33,971 nt of DNA from Rhodovulum sp. PH10 (GCF_000293785.1 NZ_AKZI01000124.1:1-33971), one strand, 5' to 3'; counted from the first letter of the stretch, positions 24,140 to 32,970 are shown. The notes: generated by a model from the letters alone, not told the origin. Numbers and translations: made by a program.

Positions 24140-26368
24140 TCAATTCGGGCGGAGCGTCCGGGTTTCGTCGGCGAGCGGCGTTGTTCGTGCGTCCGCCGGC
24201 AGCGCCATCAGGCGGGCGACCGCCCGGTGGTCGCGCAGCACCGCGAGCTTTTCGGACGGCGACAGCAGCCCGGAGGCATCGGCGACACTCTCGGCGTCGT
24301 CGATCTTTGCGAGCCCCACCACCAGTGGCAAATCCACCTCGCCGCGCTTGCGCGGCTTCTTCGCCGGCAGCATCGCGCAATGCGCGTCGAGCAAATCGGG
24401 ATCGTCGCGCAGCATCAAGAGGCCGTCGCCGCCGGCCGGCGGGCCGTAGGCGGCCGCCTCGATCTCGTGAACCCGCGAGAGAATCGGCGGCGGCGTGCTC
24501 TCCTCCGGAATCAGCAGCAAGCCCATGCGGCGCAGGGCGGCGCCGATCCGCTCGCTCGCGGTGAAGGCGACCGTCGGGATCGCCAGCACCAGGCCGACCA
24601 CCACCGGCGTCATCCACAACAGGAGCGGCGCCGACACCGCCCAGGCGGCCGCACCGAGCAGCACGCCGAGCAGCACGTGGGAGCCGTAGCCGCGGGCGAG
24701 CACCGCCAGCTGCGCCTCGCCCGCCTTGCGCTGCTGGGCGTTCCAGCCGGCGTCGCGCCCGAGCAGAATCTCGCCGACCGACCGCGACTGCAAGAGCATC
24801 ATGATCGGCGCGATCAGGCTGGTGACGATCGTCTCGAAGATTACACCGAGAAACGAGCGCACCACACCGCCACAGCCGCGTCGCTCGCTCCGCCGCGCCA
24901 CCACGGTGATCCAGCCGAGGATTTTCGGCAGGATCAGCATGCCCATGGTGCCGGCAAACACCCAGGCGGCGCGGATCGGGTCCTGCACCGACGGCCAGCG
25001 CGGAAACAGCGAAAAGCCGGAGGGGAAGTATTCCGGCTTGATGAACTGCGCCTGCAGCGACAGCAGGATGCCGAGCAGCAGGAACAACAGCCACAAGGGC
25101 GAGGTGATGTAGGAGCCGATGCCGGTGAGGAGATGCAGCCGCGACAGCCAGTGCAGGCCGCGCGCCGGCAGCACGCCGAGATGCTGCAGATTGCCCTGGC
25201 ACCAGCGCCGGTCGCGCACCGCATAGTCGGTCAGCGAGGGCGGGCACTCCTCGTAGCTGCCGGACAGGCCCGGAGCCATGTGCACGCCCCAACCGCCGCG
25301 CCGCATCAGCGCCGCCTCGACGAAGTCGTGGCTGAGGATGTGGCCGCCGAACGGCTTCGGACCCGGCAGCAGCGGCAGCCCGGCCTGACCGGCGAACGCC
25401 GCGACGCGGATGATCGCATTGTGGCCCCAGTAATTGCTGTCGGAGCCGTGCCACCAGGCGATGCCGCGGGCGATCAGCGGGCCGTAGACGCGGCCGGCGA
25501 ACTGCTGGATGCGGGCGAACGGCGTGGTGCCGTCGATGATCACCGGAAAGGTCTGGATCAGCCCGACCGACGGATGGCGCTCCATCGCCGCCGCCATCCG
25601 CACGATGGTGTCGCCGGTCATCAGGCTGTCGGCATCGAGCACCAGCATATGGGCATAGGCGCCGCCGAACCGCGTCGTCCATTCGGAGATGTTGCCGGCT
25701 TTTCGCGCCGTGTTGTCGGCCCGGTGACGATAGAAGACGTTGGTCGCCCCGGTGCGCGCCACGAGATCGCGGTGGACCGCTTCCTCGAGAATCCACACGT
25801 TCGGATCGGTGGTGTCGCTGAGAACGAAGAAGTCGAACGCGTCTCCCTGCCCGGTCTCGACGAGCGACTCGCGGATCGCCTCGAGCCGCGCCATCACCCG
25901 GTGCGGATCCTCGTTGTAGGTCGGCAGCAGCACCGCGGTGCGCGCCGACAGCGCCGGCAAGGGCGCGTCCGGATCGATGCCGAGGGTGTGGTCGGGGCCC
26001 GCCAGCACCGCGACGAAGCCGATCAGCGTGCTGACCAGCGAAAAGGCGATCCAGGCGAAAAGCAGCACGAACAGCGCGAGCAGCACGCCCTCCGCCACCG
26101 TGAGGCCGGCGACCTTCAGCACCTCGTACATCTCGTAGGCGCCGAGCCCGGTGAGCGCCGCCGTCGCCCCGAACACCAGAAAACGCCGCAGCGCGAGGAA
26201 GCGCGGCGCGGTCTTTCCGGGCGGCGCGGTGGCGGCGTCCCACAGCGACTGCTCGGGCATCGCCAGCGGGCATTCCGGCGGCAGTGCCTCGACGGCCGCG
26301 GCGGCGACGCCGCGATCGCCCGGCGCGACGCCCGCTGTTTCCGCCGGCGTGCCGATCACCGCGTCCAT
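24140..26368 (-). CDS. opgH: Glucans biosynthesis glucosyltransferase H
   Basis: A 742-residue inner-membrane glycosyltransferase (GT2) that polymerises UDP-glucose into the beta-1,2-linked backbone of osmoregulated periplasmic glucans. An N-terminal cytoplasmic tail and two membrane segments (about 62-82 and 93-120) precede the catalytic domain. This has AVLLPTYNED (145-154), VLSDTTD, the VLDADS metal motif near residue 244 and the RRWCQGN acceptor motif near 388. Further hydrophobic segments (about 425-700) form the translocation channel. The ATG at 26368 overlaps the end of opgG by 13 bases, so the pair is translationally coupled. The order opgG-opgH and the overlap match the E. coli mdoGH operon. 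The C-terminal cytoplasmic tail is somewhat variable. Osmotic control is likely from family behaviour, but no operator is visible. Confidence 0.95.
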   Translation of the reverse strand: MDAVIGTPAETAGVAPGDRGVAAAAVEALPPECPLAMPEQSLWDAATAPPGKTAPRFLALRRFLVFGATAALTGLGAYEMYEVLKVAGLTVAEGVLLALFVLLFAWIAFSLVSTLIGFVAVLAGPDHTLGIDPDAPLPALSARTAVLLPTYNEDPHRVMARLEAIRESLVETGQGDAFDFFVLSDTTDPNVWILEEAVHRDLVARTGATNVFYRHRADNTARKAGNISEWTTRFGGAYAHMLVLDADSLMTGDTIVRMAAAMERHPSVGLIQTFPVIIDGTTPFARIQQFAGRVYGPLIARGIAWWHGSDSNYWGHNAIIRVAAFAGQAGLPLLPGPKPFGGHILSHDFVEAALMRRGGWGVHMAPGLSGSYEECPPSLTDYAVRDRRWCQGNLQHLGVLPARGLHWLSRLHLLTGIGSYITSPLWLLFLLLGILLSLQAQFIKPEYFPSGFSLFPRWPSVQDPIRAAWVFAGTMGMLILPKILGWITVVARRSERRGCGGVVRSFLGVIFETIVTSLIAPIMMLLQSRSVGEILLGRDAGWNAQQRKAGEAQLAVLARGYGSHVLLGVLLGAAAWAVSAPLLLWMTPVVVGLVLAIPTVAFTASERIGAALRRMGLLLIPEESTPPPILSRVHEIEAAAYGPPAGGDGLLMLRDDPDLLDAHCAMLPAKKPRKRGEVDLPLVVGLAKIDDAESVADASGLLSPSEKLAVLRDHRAVARLMALPADARTTPLADETRTLRPN

Positions 26369-27909
26369 CGATAGACCCAGACTTCGGACAAGGGCTCCTG
26401 GCCCTGCAGGAGCTGCACGCGCATCTCGCTCGCGGTGGCGTCCTGCGGCACGAGCTCGAAGCTGACGCGATAGCCGCCGGTCACCGGGTTCGGCCGGGTC
26501 ACCACGTTGCGCAGCTCGCCCTTCTCGGACCACACGCTGCTCGACACGGTGGCCGGATCGAGCGAGGCGAGCTTGTCGCCCACCACGTCGAGCACGAAGC
26601 GGCGGCCGTCGTCCGGCGCACTGCCGATCCGCGTCGCGGAGAACACCGCGAGCGGCGGCGCGCCGGGCTTGTCCGAGCCCCAGTGCTGGCGATAGGTGTA
26701 GGCGTACTCGCCCTTGGCGCGCAGCGTGTCCTTCGGCCGCCAGAACGCGACGATGTTGTCGTGGATCTCCTCCGGCGTCGGGATCTCGATGAGATGCACC
26801 GCCCCCTCGCCCCAGTTGCCGATCGGCTCGATCCACAGGCTCGGCCGCGTCTCGAAGCGCGACTCCAGATCCTCGTAGCGACGGAAATCACGGTTGCGCT
26901 GCAGGAGCCCGAAGCCGCGCGGATTGGTGTCCTGAAAGATGCTGATCTGCAGATCGGTCGGGTTCTGGAGCGGGCGCCAGATCTCCTCGCCGCGTCCGTT
27001 GCGGATCGCGAGGCCGTCGGAATCGTGCACCGCCGGGCGGAAATCGTCGACGCCGACGCGGTCGTTCGGCCCGAAGAAGAACATGCTGGTGAGCGTGCCG
27101 ATGCCGGGCTGGGTGATGTCGACCCGCGGATAGAGCGTCATCTCCACGTCGAACACGGTGGTGCCGCCGGGCCGGATGGTGAAGCGATAGGCGGCCGCCG
27201 CGCTCTTGCTGTCGAGCAGCGCGTGCACGACGATCGAGTCGGTCTGCGGATGCGGCTTCTCGAGCCAGAAGGCGCGGAACGCCGGAAACTCCTCGCCGCC
27301 CGGATCACCGGTGTTCAGCGCGAGCCCGCGGGCGGAGAGGCCGTAGGTCTCACCCCGGGCGACCGCGCGAAAATAGCTGGCGCCGAGGAAGACGCACACC
27401 TCGTCGTAATAGTCCGCCCGGTTGAGGGGCGCGTGCAGGCGGAAGCCGGCGAAGCCGAGCGCGGCGTTCGGCGGCGGCGGCTCGACCACGCCGAAATCGA
27501 ACAGATCGGGCGAGTAGGGAATCTCTCGCGCGCGCCCCTGCGCGACCTCGTGGATGGTGATCGGGTCCTCGAACAGGAAGCCGCGATGAAAGAACTGCGC
27601 CTCGAACGGCAAGTTCTCGCCGCGCCACAGCGAGCGGTCGGTCCTGAAGCGGATCGTGCGGTACTGGTCGTAGTCGAGCCCCTGAAGGCTCTTCGGCAGC
27701 GTCCGGTCCGGCGGCGAATAGGATTTCTGCGCGAGCTCGGCCGCCATTCGCCGCACCATGTGCGCATCGAACGGCGAGCCTTCGGCCGCGGCGGTCCGGG
27801 TCTGTGCCGGGAGACGAGAGGTGGCGAGCACCAGCGGGATGGCGGCGGTCGCTGCGATCACCCGCCGGCGGCTCAACTGTTCGGTTGGAATCTCGACTCT
27901 CCTGGACAT
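26356..27909 (-). CDS. opgG: Periplasmic glucans biosynthesis protein G/D
   Basis: A 517-residue periplasmic MdoG/MdoD-family protein that works with OpgH to shape and branch osmoregulated periplasmic glucans. A twin-arginine-type signal is seen: SRRRVIAATAAIPLVLA at residues 13-29, with Arg14-16. This makes export by Tat likely, as in E. coli OpgD, while E. coli OpgG uses Sec. The mature protein has the family beginning FDAHMVRRMAAELAQK, then FFHRGFLF and FRAFWLEKP. Later text is GIGTLTSMFFFGPNDR, WIEPIGNWGEGAV and the C-terminal immunoglobulin-like domain ending SEVWVYRW. The ATG at 27909 precedes the signal with a weak ribosome site. The stop lies inside opgH. Gene order supports OpgG, the Tat signal resembles OpgD, so the symbol is the closest fit. 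Confidence 0.93.
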   Translation of the reverse strand: MSRRVEIPTEQLSRRRVIAATAAIPLVLATSRLPAQTRTAAAEGSPFDAHMVRRMAAELAQKSYSPPDRTLPKSLQGLDYDQYRTIRFRTDRSLWRGENLPFEAQFFHRGFLFEDPITIHEVAQGRAREIPYSPDLFDFGVVEPPPPNAALGFAGFRLHAPLNRADYYDEVCVFLGASYFRAVARGETYGLSARGLALNTGDPGGEEFPAFRAFWLEKPHPQTDSIVVHALLDSKSAAAAYRFTIRPGGTTVFDVEMTLYPRVDITQPGIGTLTSMFFFGPNDRVGVDDFRPAVHDSDGLAIRNGRGEEIWRPLQNPTDLQISIFQDTNPRGFGLLQRNRDFRRYEDLESRFETRPSLWIEPIGNWGEGAVHLIEIPTPEEIHDNIVAFWRPKDTLRAKGEYAYTYRQHWGSDKPGAPPLAVFSATRIGSAPDDGRRFVLDVVGDKLASLDPATVSSSVWSEKGELRNVVTRPNPVTGGYRVSFELVPQDATASEMRVQLLQGQEPLSEVWVYRWTR

Positions 27910-28376
27910 GATGGTCTCATGACACCTTCAAAAAGTGGCGAGAGACGGATTGGTTCCACGGTCACGCTCTGCAACGCGACGCGTCGCCGAAAGATCACGT
28001 GAGACGATCACGCAGTTCGACGGCGTCCCCGCGTCGGCGTCGACGCCACACGACGAGCGACGAGCGAGGTGCCGAGCCACCGGCGGCCCCGCCTGCGTGG
28101 TCTGCTCGCGTGTCGCTGCACCTTGCGTGTCGCCACACCTCGCGTGTCGCCACCTTGCAGGGATCGCGCCACATCGCACGCGCGCCGGCAGGCTCGACGC
28201 CGGGCTCGCGTGATCGTGTTCCCCCGCCCCTCGATGTGTCGTGATGGAGACAGAAAACGGCCATGATGCGGCACCGTTGCGGCACCCATGCGGCGTGGAT
28301 GCGATGCGGAGCCGTCGACCGGCGCACGCCGCTCTGCCGGCGCGGCCGCGAGAGAGGCGTGTCGTGATCGGCGCGC
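27910..28376. other. Intergenic region between opgG and the trehalose-6-P synthase gene
   Basis: About 470 bases with no recognisable gene. It should contain the opgGH promoter, reading left, but no convincing -35/-10 pair was found. A block of three 17-bp tandem repeats (28106-28156) is its most regular element. Confidence 0.5.
28106..28156 (+). repeat. Three tandem 17-bp repeats upstream of opgG
   Basis: Units at 28106-28122, 28123-28139 and 28140-28156 all contain the core T(C/T)GCGTGTCGC followed by TGCACC, CACACC or CACCTT. They abut exactly with a 17-base period and differ at a few positions. They lie about 200-250 bases upstream of the opgG start, in the likely regulatory region. Confidence 0.75.
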
Positions 28377-30692
28377 TTATCCGCGGGCCTCGGCGTTCGC
28401 CAAGATGCTCTCTCGCTTGCGCAGGCGCGCCGCGTCGAGCAGCATCTGCGCCGCCCAGCGATAGACGTTGCGCTGCTGCACGAGGTCGCGCATCAGCCGC
28501 ATGCGGTCGCGCTGCTCCTCGGCGGGCATGCGCAGTGCCTCGTCGATCGTGTTGCCCATCGAATGCGTGTCGTACGGATTGACGATCAGCGCCTCCGACA
28601 ATTCGCGCGAGGCGCCGGCGAAGCCGGAGAGAATGAGCACGCCCTGATCGTCGTCGCGCGCGGCGACGAACTCCTTGGCCACCAGATTCATGCCGTCGTG
28701 CAGGCTCGACACGATGCACAGGTCGGCGGCGCGGAAAATCTCGAACACCTCGGTCGGCTCGTGATGGCGGATCGACAGCACGATCGGCTTGTAGTCCTCG
28801 CTGCCGTGGCGGGCATTGACCTCCTCGGCCAGCGCCACCGTCTCGTTCTGCAGCGCGGCGTAGCTGCCGAGCTTGCTGCGGGTCGGCGAGGCCGCCTGCA
28901 GATAGACGAACTTGCCCTTCCAGTCGGGATGGCGCGTGAGCAGATCGTCCACCGCGTAGATGCGATCGAGAATGCCCTTGGTGTAGTCGAACCGCTCGAC
29001 GCCGACGCCGATGCGCGCATCCGACGGCAGACCGAAGCGCTCGATCACCGCCTTGCGGCAGTCGGCGACCGGCGCCTGCTCGGCGAGCGCGGCGGGCGGC
29101 CACTCGATCGAGATCGGATAGGGGCGGATCATCGTCTCGTGGCCGCCGAGCGTGACGGAGGCGTGCTCGCGGTCGATCCGGCTCTCCATGAAGCGGTCGG
29201 TCGCCTCGAGGAAGTTGTTGCAGTGAAAGCGCGTGTGGAAGCCGAGAATGGTGCTGCCGAGCAGCCCGTCGATGATCTCCTCGCGCCACGGGCAGATGCC
29301 GAAGGTTTCCGCGTTCGGCCACGGGATGTGCCAGAAGGTGACGATGGTCGCGCGCGGCAGGCGATCGCGGATCATCCGCGGCAGCAGGCCGAAGTGATAA
29401 TCCTGCACCAGCACGATCGGGTCGTCGCGCCCGGCCTCCTCCACCACGCTGTCGGCGAAGCGGGCGTTCACCGCCTTGTACTGCTGCCAATCCTGCTCAC
29501 GAAACGTCGGCCGCACGAAGGCGATGTGGCACAGCGGCCAGAGCCCCTCGTTGGCGAAGCCGTAATAATAGCCGTCCTGCTCCTCCTCGGTCAGCCATAC
29601 GCGACGGAGCGAGTAAGCGGGATCGTTCGGCGGCACCCGCACGCGGTCGTGGCGGTCCACCGTCTCGCGGTCGGCGGTGCCGCTGCCGTGTGCGATCCAG
29701 GTGCCGCCGCAGGCGCGCATCACCGGCTCGAGCGCCGAGACGAGGCCGCTCGCCGGCCGCTGCAGCACGATCTTGCCGTCGTCGAGGCGGTTGTGAATGT
29801 AGGGCTCGCGATTGGAGACGACCAGCACCTCGGCGCCGGGCAGCTCCTCCACCAGCAGCCGATACAGCGTCTTCGGCGACCACTCGATGTGAATGCCCTC
29901 GGCATAGGTGCGCTCGACCCTGAGATCGCTCAACAGGCCGTGCAGCTCGCGGGCGATCGGGTTGTCGCGCATCGGCCGCACGTCCATCGTGCCGCCGCTG
30001 GTGCGCACCTCGCTGATGGCGTTGCGCACCGAGCGGGTCCAGCTGCGTTGCAGCGCCATCACCATGGCGAACGCGAGAAGGCCGAGGCCGGCGGCGACGC
30101 CGATCACCGCGAGCACGGTGTAATAACGGGCCTCGCGGGCGCGCTCGTCGACGAAGGCGAGGTCGTGCAGCACCAGGAGATGACCGGACACGGTGCCGGA
30201 GGTGATCGGAAACACGCTGACATAGATGTCGCGACCATGATCGACGACGCGCGAAAACGTGTCGGACTTGGTGCGGCTCAGGCTGTTGCAGGTGACCGAG
30301 GCCGGCATCTGCTTGGTGGCGTAGCGCAGCTCGCCGCTTTCGGTGCAGAAGCCGAGCGCGAGGATGCGCTCGTCCTCGGTGAGCCGCTCGAAGAACGGCC
30401 GCAGGTCGAAGCCGGGCGTGGCGGCGAGGCCGGCCGACACCTGATCACGTATCGATCGAAAGATCAGCCGCGAGCGCAGCTCGACGTCGCGCCGCGACCA
30501 GCTCTCGACCATTGCCGAGCCGAGCGGCGCGAGCGCGATCACCATGATCACGGCGGCCGCGATGCCGAGGCCGACATACCGCGCCATCGGGCTCTGCACG
30601 AGCTGTCGCGACCACACGGCCCGCATGAATCGTCGAGCCTGCGTCGTGATGTCGGTGAGCCGTTTGCGCGGTGTCTCGATCATGCGACGCAT
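28377..30692 (-). CDS. otsA: Membrane-tethered trehalose-6-phosphate synthase with N-terminal periplasmic sensor-like module
   Basis: A 771-residue fusion. Residues 1-38 are cytoplasmic and basic. A first membrane helix spans about 39-61. A periplasmic stretch of about 125 residues (63-190) holds two cysteines, C116 and C135. A second membrane helix spans about 191-214, followed by a HAMP-like linker (about 215-262). From residue 288 to the end a complete GT20 trehalose-6-phosphate synthase follows (VVSNREPY, VLVQDYHFGLLP, FWHIPWPNAE, GVERFDYTKGI, SLHDGMNLVAKEF). It makes trehalose-6-phosphate from UDP-glucose and glucose-6-phosphate. Classical OtsA (about 470 residues) is soluble, so the N-terminal third is an addition that may sense the periplasm or place the enzyme at the membrane. 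The start may be the ATG at 30692 or the one at 30683, which has better spacing to GGGGGG. No otsB is seen. Confidence 0.9.
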   Translation of the reverse strand: MRRMIETPRKRLTDITTQARRFMRAVWSRQLVQSPMARYVGLGIAAAVIMVIALAPLGSAMVESWSRRDVELRSRLIFRSIRDQVSAGLAATPGFDLRPFFERLTEDERILALGFCTESGELRYATKQMPASVTCNSLSRTKSDTFSRVVDHGRDIYVSVFPITSGTVSGHLLVLHDLAFVDERAREARYYTVLAVIGVAAGLGLLAFAMVMALQRSWTRSVRNAISEVRTSGGTMDVRPMRDNPIARELHGLLSDLRVERTYAEGIHIEWSPKTLYRLLVEELPGAEVLVVSNREPYIHNRLDDGKIVLQRPASGLVSALEPVMRACGGTWIAHGSGTADRETVDRHDRVRVPPNDPAYSLRRVWLTEEEQDGYYYGFANEGLWPLCHIAFVRPTFREQDWQQYKAVNARFADSVVEEAGRDDPIVLVQDYHFGLLPRMIRDRLPRATIVTFWHIPWPNAETFGICPWREEIIDGLLGSTILGFHTRFHCNNFLEATDRFMESRIDREHASVTLGGHETMIRPYPISIEWPPAALAEQAPVADCRKAVIERFGLPSDARIGVGVERFDYTKGILDRIYAVDDLLTRHPDWKGKFVYLQAASPTRSKLGSYAALQNETVALAEEVNARHGSEDYKPIVLSIRHHEPTEVFEIFRAADLCIVSSLHDGMNLVAKEFVAARDDDQGVLILSGFAGASRELSEALIVNPYDTHSMGNTIDEALRMPAEEQRDRMRLMRDLVQQRNVYRWAAQMLLDAARLRKRESILANAEARG

Positions 30693-30881
30693 CCCCCCGT
30701 TTTCGCCGGCCGCAGCCGTGTCCCACGGGTGGACCGCGCGAGCCGACCCCCTCTGTGTGGAACATTTCGGCTGGCGTGTCGAGTTCGCTCCCCGATGCGG
30801 GAGGTTGCAGCGGCGACCAAATCGTCCGGAAAGGCCGATGAACCGGACCTTTCTGCCTGCTGCAGGCGGTGGTGAGGGCGC

Positions 30882-31571
30882 TCAGGCGCGGGGGCGATCG
30901 ACGGCGGCGAGCACGCCCATTCGCTCGTGCTCGGCGTCCGGCTCCGCACCGTCCGGTGCCGCATCCGCCGCGCCGGCCGCGGAGGTCGGCACGACGCTGA
31001 CGGTTCCGTCGGTCTCCAGCACCACGGCGGCCGCATCGTGCGGATCGGCGACGCCGCTCGCGCGCAACGCGGCGAGGATTTCCTCACGCGTGATGCGCTG
31101 GCCGCGCATCGCCGTCTCGAGGAAGCGTCCGCGATGGACGAGCAGCGTCGGCTCCGCCTTGACGATCTCCTGGATTCGCTCGGAGCGTACCGACAGCCAG
31201 GTGATGACGTATTGCAGCGTGATCAGCAGAGCGAGCGCGAGCACGCCCTCGGCGAGCGAGACGTCCTTGCTGAGGAGGACGGTCGCGAGCGTCGAGCCGA
31301 GCGCCACCGTGACGACCAAATCGAAGGCGTTGAGCTTCGACAGTGTGCGCTTGCCGGAAATGCGCAGGATCACCACGAGCGCGACGTAAGCGAGCGTGCC
31401 GACCAGCAAGACCCGTCCGAGATCACTCCACGAGCTCCACAGCAAGGCGGCCTCCGAGACCGAGACGAACAGGATCGAAACGAAGTGATCGAGACGACGC
31501 GACCGAGACGTAACGCAATTGCCGGAAGACGCCCGGCGGCGGCCAAAAGCGCCGCCGAGCGCATGCCGCAT
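30882..31571 (-). CDS. YetF/DUF421-family inner-membrane protein
   Basis: A 229-residue member of the DUF421/YetF family. Three hydrophobic segments (about 53-70, 83-101 and 106-125) are followed by a small cytoplasmic domain. The signature ISGKRTLSKLNAFDLVVTVALGS (71-93, given here only by its ends: ISGKR and TVALGS) and the C-terminal VVLETDGTVSVV are typical. Its function is not established; relatives are associated with envelope or stress responses in several bacteria. The tail after about residue 197 is Ala/Asp-rich and looks disordered. The ATG at 31571 has a weak ribosome site and the first 28 residues are unconserved, so the real start may be internal. It follows the PRC-barrel gene by 15 bases and is probably cotranscribed with it. 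Confidence 0.85.
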   Translation of the reverse strand: MRHALGGAFGRRRASSGNCVTSRSRRLDHFVSILFVSVSEAALLWSSWSDLGRVLLVGTLAYVALVVILRISGKRTLSKLNAFDLVVTVALGSTLATVLLSKDVSLAEGVLALALLITLQYVITWLSVRSERIQEIVKAEPTLLVHRGRFLETAMRGQRITREEILAALRASGVADPHDAAAVVLETDGTVSVVPTSAAGAADAAPDGAEPDAEHERMGVLAAVDRPRA

Positions 31572-31586
31572 TTCACACCATTGGCA

Positions 31587-32201
31587 TCACTTCGCGGCGC
31601 CGTTCTGGCCGGCGGCGCCCTTGTTCGCGCCATCCTGCGCGTTCGGGTTCAGCGCCTGGCCGGCCCGACCGGTGGTCTGGGCGCGTCCGCCACTCATGGA
31701 CGCGAAATCGAAGGGCGGCGCGTTCTTCAGATCGTCGCGCGTGGTGTTGACGACCAGCCGGACGTCGTCGTCGTCGCCGTTCCGGTTGCTGACGACGATC
31801 GAGCGGGGATCCACCGCGACGTGACGATTGCCGATGCCGAGGAACCCGCCGACATCGACCACCACCGCCTTCAGGACCTTGCCCTGATCGAGAATCAGAT
31901 CCTCGACCTCGCCGATCTCCTCGTTGTTCAGATTGTAGACGTCGGCATCCATCAGCTTCGATGCCCGCAGGTCGGCCGGCTGCACGGTGTAGAACGTCAT
32001 CTGCACGTTCGCGCTCGGATCGACCTGGCGCAGGCCGGGCTGGCCGGCGGCGCCGGGCGCGGGTTGCGGGGCCGCCTGGGCCGGCGGCTGGTTCTGGCCG
32101 GCCGGCGGCTGGTTCGGCGCGGGCTGCGCCATCGCCACCCCGCCGAGGGCCAGCAGGATCGTGGTGCTCGAAAGAAAGGCACGTGCCGAAAGTCGCCGCA
32201 T
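31587..32201 (-). CDS. Exported PRC-barrel domain protein
   Basis: A 204-residue protein with a signal peptide (basic start, hydrophobic TTILLALGGVAMA, predicted cleavage after A25). A Pro/Gln/Ala-rich flexible segment (about 26-60) follows, then a single PRC-barrel domain from about residue 75 to 155 (LRASKLMDADVYNLNNEEIG, VVVDVGGFLGIGNRHVAV). The C-terminus is low-complexity and rich in Gly, Asn and Gln. PRC-barrels are usually small beta-barrels in RNA-, photosystem- or stress-linked proteins. Exported versions with this layout are common in Rhizobiales and have no defined role. The ATG at 32201 has GAGGA five bases upstream and directly precedes the signal peptide. Its partner downstream is the YetF-type membrane protein. 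Confidence 0.88.
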   Translation of the reverse strand: MRRLSARAFLSSTTILLALGGVAMAQPAPNQPPAGQNQPPAQAAPQPAPGAAGQPGLRQVDPSANVQMTFYTVQPADLRASKLMDADVYNLNNEEIGEVEDLILDQGKVLKAVVVDVGGFLGIGNRHVAVDPRSIVVSNRNGDDDDVRLVVNTTRDDLKNAPPFDFASMSGGRAQTTGRAGQALNPNAQDGANKGAAGQNGAAK

Positions 32202-32837
32202 GGTGTCCTCGTCTCGTGTATCGTTTTCGCGGAATCCGAAAAGTCTGGTCGACGGGTTGCGCCGCATGTCGCGCGAACGGGCGCTCGCCCTGCCGCCGTC
32301 AGGACAATGTTCGAGCGCGCCGTCCGTTCATGCGACCTTGCGGCACGCCCGACCGTGTTCGTTCGATGGCGGACCGATCGGCGCGCGACAATGGGCGTGA
32401 AAGCGCCCGCAAAGGCGCTGTTCCGCCGTTGCAATGAACCTTCCGGCCCGATCGCGCGTTTGCCCGATACCGGCATGCGGCACCGCGAAACGCGCGTTGC
32501 GCCGTCGTTCCGGCGGCGGCCGGCAGTCCGAATGGCGAGCCATCCGATGGCCGGATTGTCGTGGCGGGATGGTTCGCAGATTATGCATGCAGAGTGGCGT
32601 GCCGTGCGGAAGCGGCGGCGATCGCGGGCCCGCGCCGTGGCCGTGGTCGCCGTCGTGCGGGGCGGCATCCCGGTTGCATGCCGGGAAATGCCGGCTAGGG
32701 TGGCGCCGCAATCCGCGATTCGTCACGCTGGGCGACTCATCGGCAACGCTCGCCGCCGACGTGCATCGCCGTCCGGGTTCGACGCGGGGCGCGACACGCG
32801 CGGGGCGTCCCTCACCGCCGGCAAGGGTTTTGTCGGC

Positions 32838-32882
32838 GAGCACGGTGTACACGAGCACGGTGTCGACGAGCACGGTGTCAGC
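32838..32882 (+). repeat. Tandem array A: three 15-bp units
   Basis: Units start GAGCACGGTGT and end ACAC, CGAC or CAGC at 32838-32852, 32853-32867 and 32868-32882. They differ only in the last four positions. The array is followed three bases later by a second 15-bp array with a shared CGGTG core. The 15-base period is a multiple of three and keeps all reading frames open. Confidence 0.9.
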
Positions 32883-32885
32883 AAG

Positions 32886-32940
32886 CGGTGCGGGCGGGTG
32901 CGGTGCGGGCGGGTGCGGTGCGGGCGGGTGCGGTGCGGTG
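32886..32940 (+). repeat. Tandem array B: three perfect 15-bp units plus a partial fourth
   Basis: CGGTGCGGGCGGGTG is repeated exactly at 32886-32900, 32901-32915 and 32916-32930. A ten-base partial copy follows at 32931-32940. It ends 30 bases before the Crp/Fnr start codon, so copy-number changes would alter the leader or promoter spacing. Perfect identity suggests recent slippage. Confidence 0.92.
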
Positions 32941-32970
32941 TCGAGAAGCGGATCATATCGTGGGGAGGTC

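Larger units (their letters stand above)
32202..32970. other. Divergent intergenic region between the PRC-barrel and Crp/Fnr genes
   Basis: About 770 bases between divergently read genes. No recognisable protein is seen in any frame. It must hold the promoters of both transcription units. Its most regular content is the two 15-bp tandem arrays at 32838-32940, close to the Crp/Fnr start. Confidence 0.5.

Noticed and set aside
24227-26374. A 715-codon plus-strand open frame opposite opgH
   Set aside because: It is a shadow of opgH, with His/Gln/Arg/Asp-rich text and no recognisable motif or ribosome site.
32838-32940. CRISPR array
   Set aside because: The units are 15 bp, abut directly with no spacers and have no cas genes nearby, so these are simple tandem repeats.
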